DNA of 64,000 nucleotides, from assembly GCF_030052815.1 (NCBI RefSeq), contig NC_079507.1:14344141-14408140 (forward strand), given 5' to 3'. The notes below the pieces were generated by a model. The model was not told the origin of the DNA. It worked only from the letters and a program-made list of their open reading frames with translations, and made no database searches. This DNA comes from Hevea brasiliensis (taxonomy: Eukaryota > Streptophyta > Magnoliopsida > Malpighiales > Euphorbiaceae). A program made the translations under genes and the position numbers. Below, piece by piece: positions 55,047-64,000 of the stretch (its first letter is position 1; every line of letters begins with the position of its first letter).

Positions 55047-58000
55047 TGTCACACCTTACCCCTCTGTAAGGCATAACATAATCCCGTAGAATACCTAATG
55101 AACTACCGAACTTCACCAACCGATAACTCATTAAGTACCCTACAAGGGATTTTAAAATAATTTTCTTATTTTTGATAAGTGGTGAGCTTTTTCTAATAGG
55201 TATTTAAGCATTTAATTAAAATTAAAACTAGTTAATTTTTTTGGCCCATTTTATTTTTCCGCAAATTTTATAAAAATTTTGGCAGAGTTCCGTTTATATT
55301 TTAAGAAAACAGTTCTTCAAATACCTGAAAAAAAGGCACTTCCAATAATTTTTCTCAACAACTACAATTTCACAATTAATCTCAACAATTCCACAATCAA
55401 TCTCAACCAATTTCTCAAATCTCAAAATTCAACAGTCAACATTTCTCAATTCTCAAAATTCAATAATCATTAAAATAATATCTATCAATTTCATTCAAAT
55501 TAAAATAAAACGTTTCCATTTCATTCAAATTAAAACAAAACATTTCCATTCATTATTTCATTAAAGACAAACAATCTATATATACAACATACTAAAATCT
55601 ACATTAGGAAATCCAACTAAAATTTATTACAAATTTTTATACAAATTTTGTACAAGCTACTCAAGACCCATTTTTACATGTCCATACATTTATGTACATT
55701 ACATATATCAAAATAAATTTATACATTCAGGGTATAAAGTATACCCGATATAATTTCAGGATGAATCGCTCGATAATCCTCAGCAGCTCACTCTGCTGCT
55801 CCTCTAGTCTCTAAATCTGTGACAGCAATAATAGCTATCGCTGAGTATTAGGACTCAGTGGTGCACAACATACTAAAATAATCTTTATGTAGAATTTAAT
55901 CACATTTATTCAAAAATTGAACTGAACATGCGAGTTAAACACAAAACATGAATTATGAGATTTTATTCCAAACAATTTCATTTCGAAGTATCAAACACAT
56001 TTCATAAAACCCACAGTTAGATCATGTCATTCGAAACAAATATAATCTCAATAGCCAGAGGCTAAGGAGAAGTCACATCACAAGGCTGGCTAGCTCAAAT
56101 ATATGGATATCCATTCAAATCCTCTTCTACTGGAACACCTCAACACTTCTCCAGAGTAGGAATCAAAATTCGAAACTAATTACTCCCACTAGTCATGCTA
56201 GTGAGGTGTTCAAATATATGGCCATGACATTGTGGTTTAAAACTTATCTTAACAAATTGCTAAACATTGCTATTTCAAATATATACAATAACTTTCATAG
56301 TTTAAATCAAAATATCATAAATAATGTCACAAATAAACTTTCAACAATTCAAAGCAAAAGTAAAATACATATTTCATTCACTTTATCAATGAATTTAAAA
56401 GCATAGTGATGTTGTGCACAAACCTCAAGTGAGTCGTCTCTTGGCCTTGACTCAGTTCCTGGGGTTCTTTTCCGGTGTTCTTTTCAACTGAAACACACAA
56501 TTTTACAGTATTTTAGTACTATAACTTAACATAAATCCAAAAATAAATTTAACTTCACTTTTACGTAGCTCTAACGTGCTAAACTCAACGTTCCTTAAAT
56601 TTTTGTGTTTTGGGTTACTATTCACTATACTATTTAAGTCAAATTGTTGACTTTCTAAGGCTTAATAGGTATGAGAATTCCAACTTCACCGACATGCCAC
56701 ATTTTGGTCACTAAATTTTTTGGTTTTAGTTGTTTATTCAAATTCTAAGTCTTTTAGATAAATTTGAAAATTTTCAGTTTTGGTGTCTAAGGTTGCACTG
56801 TTCCATTGGTCATTTTACTATTGGAATTTGGCAAAACTTTCTTCATAGAAAATGTTCCCTATTGTCTTAAGTTTACTTTCCTTTTTGAATCACTCCAATT
56901 GGAGTTTTGTAGCTCAAGTTATAGCAATTTGAAACATAGCTGCCGGATTAGACTCAACCCAGAATTCTGGGCAATTTTTGGTTCTAGCAGTTTTAGGTCA
57001 CCAAATTTGGGTGGCCAAATGACTTGGTTAATGGAATAATTTGGGTTTGTGTTCTTCATGAAAGTTTTAGGTCTATATCTAAAATGTCAACTGGTAAAAT
57101 TTCAGGTCATTTTGACCTGCCTAGCTCAAGTTATGACCAAATAACAAACACTATTCATTTGGTCAGTTTGTACAGGGCAGACTGAGATTTTCCAAGTTTG
57201 GTCCATTTGTTCACTAGGTTTTGGTCACTTTTTGGGCATGCTTCCTAAATGAAAATTGTGTCATTTAGTGTCTATTTTCATTCCAATTGGTCTCATACCA
57301 ATTGGTCTTGTAAATTTTCATTTTTAGTCCCTCAAAGGGACCTTGGTCATGCTGCTAGCAGCATGACCACAGTCAACCCGAATTTGGTTTGGGTTCAAAC
57401 ACTTCTAACACATTCTATTTGGTCACAATTGACCATTTCTCCCTTAAAACTAGGTCCAAGATATCATTTACCAATTTTTCACATTTTTGATCTCTAAACC
57501 CTAAGTGTCCAAACCCTAATTCACCAATTCTTGTATTTAACCAATTCCATGCCTTTAACCATAGTCATTCAACTAATTAAGGTTCATATACCCATTCAAA
57601 TCCATCAAAACATGCAAATCACACTTCCCATCAAGCTGGCCGAAATTTCAGTTTGGTCCTCCACACATATTTTTATTTCATTTCTTTAGTTTCTAAGCTC
57701 ATTTAAATAACTAAACATGCATTTGATTAGATGATTGAAAGTTAGAAGACTAACCTTTGCTTGGAGGGTTTCTAGGCTTTCCTTTCTTTAATTCTTTCTT
57801 CTTCTTTTTACTCTCTAATGCTTCCTCAACATGTAAAGAGATTTTTTTGTGTTGGGACTTTGTGAATTTATGGAAGAAAGTAGGGAAATTCAAGCTTTCT
57901 TTCTCTTAACAATGGTGGAACAAGGTGAATAAGAATGGAGAGAGAGGTGGGGCGGCAAGGATAATGAGGAAGATGACTTTATTTCCTTTTTTTTTAATTT

Positions 58001-58658
58001 ATGTCTTTTGTCTTTTGTCTTATGGAAGACCAAAAAAATCCATTTAATCAAATTTATTAATTATAGGATTTATAGCATCATGCATGATGTCATGCATGAT
58101 GTCATCTTCCTTCACTTTTTCATTTTCTCTCTTTTTTTTTTAATTTTTCTTTTAGTTCTTTAATTTAATTCTCGATTTCGAAATTTTCTTTTCTCCGATT
58201 TTATTTGACAGTTGGATCAGGAGTCAACTCTCGAGGTCAATTGACTAAATTGCCCCTCGCTGGTTTAACTCGGTTTACAATTAATTCAATATTTCTTCCG
58301 GCTCCTTGACCTAATTATTTGATTGGCTTAACAGTTCCTTTTCGTGATTTTCTCTTTTCTAGTGTGTTTATAATGGTCCTAAGGACCGCGGCATCACATT
58401 TTATAGTTCGAAATTTGAGTTTAAATCGACTTCGCAGTCCTTCCCGAGAAGGTTACCCATCGCTGTGACTCTCGGCTCGTTTAACTTCTTATGTTCTGTT
58501 TTTCTTATTTATACTTAACTAATTGACAATTACTAATTATTTGTGTTTATGGCTTATCAAGTTGTCTTAAGTGTGGTTCTAATCCCCTTAATTGTCCGGA
58601 CCGACACCGATCACCAGAACAGTGAAATATACCAGGCTATACAAATAGGGGTGTTACA
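55047..58658 (-). repeat. 5' LTR of element E (complete, 3612 bp)
   Basis: Begins (minus strand) TGTAACACCCCTATTTG and ends GGGGTAAGGTGTGACA. Contains GTCCGGACCGACACCGATCA near its start on the plus-strand right edge, a block shared with all Tekay LTRs here, and the inverted-repeat-like GCATCATGCATGATGTCATG around 58076-58098. No gene is supported inside; small plus-strand frames (57249-57497) are not convincing. Confidence 0.9.
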
Positions 58659-61164
58659 TTAATTCCCTTAAATTCCCTTCATAAATTCCATAGCCCACTG
58701 AAAGAAAACATCAAAGAGATCTTTGATTGAGAGATTAAAAGCAAGGAGAACAAGAATTGGAAGAAAAGTGAAGTTAGAAAGAAATCAACAAGAGGTAAGT
58801 TTCTTTTCATGTTAGATTAGTTGTATAAGCTTGGAATGAAGTTAATTTTATAATGAAATTTCATAAGAAAATGAAAGAAAACATGTATGGAACCTAAACT
58901 AGGGTTTTGGCCAAATGGGAGAAAAATTAGGGTTTGATGTATTTTTAGTTAAATTGATAATAAATCTAAGTTAAATTGAAGTAGTATGCATGATTGGAAG
59001 TAGTAAGATTTCATGGGATTGCATAAATTTAATTATGGGATATTAGGGTTCATGGAAAAATTGGATTTTGGTGCTAGAGAGTGAAATTGGTGTGTATAGT
59101 GTTAAATTATGATCATTTGAGGTTTATTTAGTTTGAATTGACATTGGGTTGATGAATGGAAGTAACGAAATGGTAGGATTAGGGAAAATTACAAACTTTG
59201 GTGTTTGAAAATTGTGAGTTTTGTGCTAGGAAGTGCCATTGATGTGTCAATGCTAAATTATAGTCATTTTGGGTGAATTAAATGTGAATTGAGGTTGGTT
59301 AGAGGGAATAATTGAAGAAATGAAAATTTTAAACCTAGGGCAGAATTTGCACACTGAGTTCAGTATGTTTGACAACCTATAAATTAAGCTACACAACTCC
59401 AATTGGTGTCAAACCAATTCTAAATGAAACTTAAGACATAGGGCTAGAATTTTCATGAAGAGACCCACCCCAGAAACTGCCCAGAAATTGCCTAAACCTT
59501 GGCTTGAACTTAGAGACACAATTTTGGAACCTGCAGAATTTGACCATATGAATAGTAAACTTTGCATGGCCATAACTCTCTCTAGAAAACTCCAATTTAA
59601 ACTATTCTTGAACCGATGGAAACCTAGGACATAGTAGAACATTTCATGTCAAGAACTTGAGGCCAAATTATGGACTTAACCCAATCAAATTGATGAGCAA
59701 AGTTGAATCATCGAATCTGCAAAACTACAAATTTACCATATGAACAGTAAATTTTGCATGGCCATAACTCTCTCTAGAAAACTTCGATTTAGGCGATTCT
59801 TGAACCGATGGAAACCTAAGACATTGTAGAACATTTTGTATGAAGAACATTACACCAAATTATGGACTTAACTTGATCAAATTGCTAAACAAAGTTGGAT
59901 TGATAAATCTGCCAGAGCTGATTCTGCAGCATGAATAATAACATGAATAGTAACCATATTTTGGTCATAACTTGAGCTACACAGCTTCGAATTAGGCGAT
60001 TCAAAAAGGAAAATAAAGTTAAGACCTAAATGAACAATTTTCATGAAGAACACCTCACCAAATTATGATCAAAACTAGGTAAAAATTGGGTTCAAAAATT
60101 GGGGCACCAAGCTGTCCCAAAACTAAAATATTCTAAAATTTTCAAAGCTAACTTGGGATGCATTAGACATTAGCTAATGTGTTTATTGGTTTATAAATGT
60201 GATTGTTGAATGGAAAATTTTTGGAAACTGTTTTGAAACCACAGTTAGCATGATAGTCCCTTTCAGAACTCCCTAGTAGTAACGGCTACTTGGGGTTGGC
60301 AATTGATATTGATTATGTCTCCCATTAATAACGGTTAGTGGGGTAAGACTACATGAGTACTCATTAGCTAGCTAGCCCTTCCCTCATTAATAACGGTTAG
60401 TGAGGTTGAGATTGCTTTGTCGTGATGTACAACACGGCATTGATCATAAAATTTCGTGTCATGGCTTGAACTGTGTGTTGATGTTGGTAACACTAATGCT
60501 TTGTGAATTGTGATTTATGAAGTATGATTTCTCATTTGAAATGTTATTCCAATAAATGGCTCTTATGAACTTAGAACTATTGTGAAGTTTTCATGCTTAA
60601 GAAAAATGTGATTTATTATGCTTTGACAAATTGTATTTTACCTTAAGTTTTAAAGTTATTAGTTGTGCACCACTGAGTGATATACTCAGCGATAGCTTCT
60701 TTATGCTGTCACAGGTAAGGGAAAGGAGAAGGCTGCCAAGTGAGAGACTTGAAAACATCATTTTGGTATTGATTGTGGGTATATATCGTAGGTATACCCC
60801 TATAATTTCCTTTTGATGTATTTTGTTCCTATATGTATGGATGTACGGACATTGAGCAGTTTGTATTTAAAAGCATTGCATTGCTATTACATTTTGAGTT
60901 TGTAACTATTTTGTATTTTACTTTGAGACTTATGAAAATGTAACTTTTGCAATATTTAGTCTATCATTATTTCCAATTAATGTTTACATGGAATTTTAAC
61001 TATTCTCATGCAGTTTTTCGCAAAAGAATTGATAAGATAAAAAGTTATGGTTTGTATTAAAATCCTTTGTAGCATAACTAATGGGTTATCGGTAGGTGGA
61101 GTTCGGTGATTCATTAGGTATGCTATGGGTACATGTCGTGCCTTACAAGGGATAAGGTGTGACA

Positions 61165-61434
61165 TTTTTAAAGAACTGTTTTATTCAAAATACTTATGGC
61201 ACTCTGCCAAAATTTTTACAGAAATTATTAATACTTCAAATGTATTATTTGGTTTCACTTCAATTAAAAAAAAAAAAAAACACCTGTCAATAGTGCTCAC
61301 CACTATAAAAAGAAGTAAGAAAAGTTTTAAAATCCCTTGTAGTGTATTTAATGGGTTATCAGTAGACGAAGATGGTAATTCATTAGGTATACTATGGGAT
61401 CATGTTATGCCTTACAGAGGGGTAGGGTGTGACA
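61165..61434 (+). repeat. Last 270 bp of the 5' LTR of element F
   Basis: AAAGAACTGTTTTATTC, CTCTGCCAAAATTTTTA and GCTCACCACTATAAAAA match the reverse complement of the E LTR end (55340 back to 55150), and it closes GGGTAGGGTGTGACA at 61434. Its left edge coincides with the end of the C LTR at 61164. The simplest reading is that C inserted into the 5' LTR of F. Confidence 0.75.
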
Positions 61435-62508
61435 TGTTTTGGTGGTATCAGAGCCAGTTTTTAAATTCTGTTTTGACCTATAATTTGAATATTCTTTCTT
61501 CATAGTGCAACTGCTCAATGTCATTATTTGATACATATAGTACATTACATTATAAATATGCACTAACAGAAGGAAATCTCCTTGTGTTGGTTGTATAGGA
61601 AATAGAAAATTCTGTGAAAAGATATGGAAGCATTTATCAGCGAAAAGTATTTTCTAACACACCATAAATTATAAAGCTAAACGGCAAGCCTACTTAATGT
61701 AAAGCAAGAGGACATAAAAGTAAGTTACGGTAATAGACTTGCTCTAGATGAGGACAAAGATGTTATAGTTAGTAATTGTCAATGGATATTGTGATTAGAA
61801 TAAGTTTCAGATATTAGTGAATTTGAAAAGGATAAAATATAGAAAAATTTGATCTATTGGAATGTATCGTAGTAACTATGCCATATTCTTGATATTTATA
61901 CTGTAAGCTGTAAATTACAGTACTGACTTAAGATTATTGTGTAGAGCTACATACTACTAATAGTGCACCAAGATGAAAATAGTTACCAACGGCATCTGTA
62001 TTGGTATAGTTATGTCAGGACAAAATTTTATTGTTGGAAATGAGTTTGGAAATCCTACTTAGGGATTTAAAACTCAAAAGTTAGAATATCGAAAGGTTAT
62101 AGCTTAGTACAAAAGGAAGTAAGCTATAGAATATTAATAGATAAAAAAAGTTATGGAAAAAAAAATTTGAACAGTTGGTTCAAATATAACAAAAATGTTA
62201 CGAATGTGAGTAAGATTATTAACTAGAATGGTCAAAGGACCCATGATTAGATAAGTAATTCTAATACGACCAAAATGGTCATTCAAAAAGGGAACATGAA
62301 TCGAAATATTAGACGGAACGATAGTAAGAAAAGATTAGTGCTATATAAACAAAGTAAATGTTATATTAGATTGTTAAAAGTTTTACACAAATTCAGAGGA
62401 AAGAAAATTATACGATCATATAGAAAGGAGAAAATAAATGTGTGAATATTGTAAGACAACCATTGGGTAAAATTTTGCGGAAGAAATTTATTTTAAGGGG
62501 AGGAGAAT
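61435..62508 (+). mobile_element. Element F: primer binding site, noncoding internal region, purine tract
   Basis: TGGTATCAGAGC at 61443-61454 is a perfect initiator tRNA-Met primer binding site. The next 1.05 kb holds no open frame above about 60 codons and no recognisable gag or pol block. It ends with a decayed hairpin (ATTTTGCGGAAGAAATTTA) and the purine tract AAGGGGAGGAGAAT before the LTR at 62509. This is either a non-autonomous (LARD-like) element or one that lost its coding by deletion. Confidence 0.75.
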
Positions 62509-64000
62509 TGTAACACCCCTATGTTCGGTAGTGCGTTCTACTATTCCGATGACCAGTGTCTATCCGGACAGTTAGGATGCCTAGAATTACATTTAAATGT
62601 TAGTGAGGAGACATAGAATAATGAAATACAAGAAAGGAAGATAGAAGAAAAATAAAGAAAAAATAATGGCAATGAAATGAAACTAAGTTAAATGAGCCAA
62701 GACTCATGATGGGTGACCGTGACGGAAAGTTACTAGACAGCAATAGCCGACCCAGATCACAGGAACCCTCGGAATTTAGTTTTGAGACATAATTAAAGAC
62801 ATATTGAAGTATAAATGTCATTAGAAATATCAAAGAAAAATTAATTAATTAGTATAAAGAAAAACGAGAAATCGAGAAAACGACAAAACTCGGTGTTACC
62901 GAAAAATTGGGAATACAACCCAAATAGAGGCATTGTGGTCATTTGACACCTAGAGTTGGCTTTTGACCTAAATGTCAATGAAAAATAAATCGTATTATAT
63001 TTTGGAAAATCAAATGAAAAATGGAATTAAAGATAAAATGTAAATTAAGAGAAATTAAGGTTAAAATTACAATTTTTGAAACCTTAGATTATAATATCAT
63101 TAATCTAGGTTTAGTGGAGCCTTAAGTGGATACATTAATACTTAAAATGAGGGCAGAATCTTCCACTCACTTCATCATCCTCACCAAGCTCTCCCATGGC
63201 CGAAAATGGTGTCCCAACTTTCCTCCATGGAAACCACCCATGCAAGCTTGAGATCACCTTCATTTCAAGCTAAATTCTTGAACTTCCTTCATTAATCTTT
63301 GCCTACACACCTGGGGTAGCAATAAGGGAGTAAGAAAGATAAGTTTTGGTGGAGTTTTGAAGAAGTCCAAAAGAGGTAAGTGGTTATTTTCAATTCTTGT
63401 TTCATTAAAAGTATAACTAAGGTTGTGAGTAGTTGAATTATGGAAGAATTTTTTAGGTTTGATGAATTGTTGGTGATGGAGAATTTTGGCAGCCATGGAA
63501 ATTCATCATGTATAGCTTGTCTTTGCATGTAAATGGTTGCTGAGATGTTAAATTAAGTGTTTAAATGTATTGGAGTTGGTTTTCATGTATAAAGTTTGAT
63601 TTGTAAGCTTGAAAAGTAAAAATGGAAGTTGATGTGTATGTGTAATTTTTGGGCAGCCTCAAAATGGAAATTGGTAAGGTTCAAATTCATGAAATATTGT
63701 TGAAATATTGTACAAAAGAATGGCATTATATATGTGTGTGAAATAGTAGTGATAGGTATGTAATTTGATGATGGAAGTTTGTGTGATAATTAGAAGTATT
63801 TATATGTATACATTATTGGGATTGAACTTGTGAATTGTGACTACATTTGTGTATTTTGGAAGTGGTTATATTCTGTCCAAGTTGACCTATAATGTAAAGA
63901 ATTGAATGGTTTTGGTTAGTGCCAAATGCAGAATGGTATGGAGAAGTGATGAGGTAGTTGGTGAATGTGTGTTGGTTTGGTGTTTGGAAAGCATGTAAAA
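62509..64000 (+). repeat. 3' LTR of element F, cut by the window end
   Basis: Starts TGTAACACCCCTATGTTCGG and carries the ACCAGTGTCTATCCGGACAG block near its beginning, like the E and A LTRs. AGAGGTAAGT at about 63374 is a splice-donor-like site in the same place as in the C LTR. No gene is seen; the small minus-strand frames at 63260-63528 overlap each other and are not supported. Confidence 0.8.

Larger units (their letters stand above)
51093..58658 (-). mobile_element. Element E: Tekay-type Ty3/gypsy with large deletion, minus strand
   Basis: Ends TGTCACACC at 51093 and GGGGTGTTACA at 58658, flanked by identical TTAAT (51088-51092 and 58659-58663). On the minus strand: 5' LTR (55047-58658, 3.6 kb), primer binding site, gag, protease, RT, RNase H, then a deletion that removed integrase, the purine tract and most of the 3' LTR (only 51093-51549 remains). 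Both outer ends and the target duplication survive, so the deletion is internal and happened after insertion. Confidence 0.93.
50412..61164 (+). mobile_element. 3' LTR of element C, split by element E
   Basis: Starts TGTAACACCCCGAACC after the purine tract. It contains an (AT)n TATA-like run at about 50936-50955 and a CT-rich leader at 51000-51080. At 51092/58664 it is interrupted by element E and its TTAAT duplication, then continues (splice-donor-like AGAGGTAAGT at about 58790) to GGATAAGGTGTGACA at 61164. About 3.2 kb without E and the duplicated target. The promoter-like part before E and transcript-like part after it were therefore separated by the insertion. The end at 61164 is followed by sequence homologous to the E-family LTR, not by unrelated DNA. 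Confidence 0.75.

Noticed and set aside
61443..61454. tRNA gene suggested by TGGTATCAGAGC
   Set aside because: It is only the 12-base primer binding site after an LTR; no cloverleaf can be formed around it.
63260..63528. Two 78-aa minus-strand frames near the window end
   Set aside because: They overlap each other in different frames inside the LTR of F and show no domain.

Overview
The window is repeat-dense nuclear DNA of a flowering plant. It consists almost entirely of LTR retrotransposons nested inside one another. The evidence is a Ty1/copia polyprotein, several Tekay/Del-type Ty3/gypsy polyproteins with a C-terminal chromodomain-like tail, and one very large Tat/Ogre-type Ty3/gypsy element; the last two groups are plant lineages. 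A eudicot, perhaps a woody Malpighiales species, is a guess. No intact cellular gene was found. The only host-gene-like sequence is a single exon resembling COV1/LIKE-COV (DUF502) near the left end, and it appears broken.

Left part (1-16.5 kb). It opens with the tail of a gypsy LTR (1-417), then low-complexity host sequence with the COV1-like exon (about 821-933). A fold-back element with long imperfect inverted arms follows (about 2750-3975). Next is a gypsy LTR (4048-10128) split by a solo LTR on the minus strand (5883-8997, target duplication CAGTC). A degenerate copia element (10321 to about 15735) lies between two gypsy LTR tails that end at 10128 and 16514.

Right part (16.5-64 kb). This is one nest. 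Element C is a plus-strand Tekay remnant: pol at 16515-17838 and 48733-50363, 3' LTR at 50412-51092 and 58664-61164. Its RNase H region was split by element B, a 30.9 kb Ogre-type element (17839-48732) with 4.4-4.5 kb LTRs, an extra ORF1, gag, protease, a G-patch-like segment, a frame-restoring intron, RT, two RNase H domains, integrase and a repeat-rich 3' UTR. Between ORF1 and gag of B sits element A, a minus-strand Tekay of 10.0 kb (25370-35387, target duplication AGGAC). The 3' LTR of C holds element E, a minus-strand Tekay with a large deletion (51093-58658, target duplication TTAAT). C itself appears to sit in the 5' LTR of element F, whose internal region is only about 1 kb and shows no coding (61435-62508), followed by its 3' LTR to the window end. 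Inferred order of insertion: F, then C, then B and E, then A into B.

Every element is defective. Many stop codons are the type made by C-to-T or G-to-A change (TAG or TGA in place of CAG, TGG or CGA), as expected for methylated silenced DNA. Element A carries an additional odd signature: many frame breaks and LTR mismatches are CAG/CTG sites changed to CG, which looks more like a consensus error at methylated CHG sites than mutation. No previously undescribed defence or metabolic system was seen. The most informative observations are the covarying RNA hairpins in the Ogre 3' UTR, the antisense ORFs within the Ogre LTRs, the protease-linked G-patch, the predicted 177-bp intron, and the CHG-site signature.
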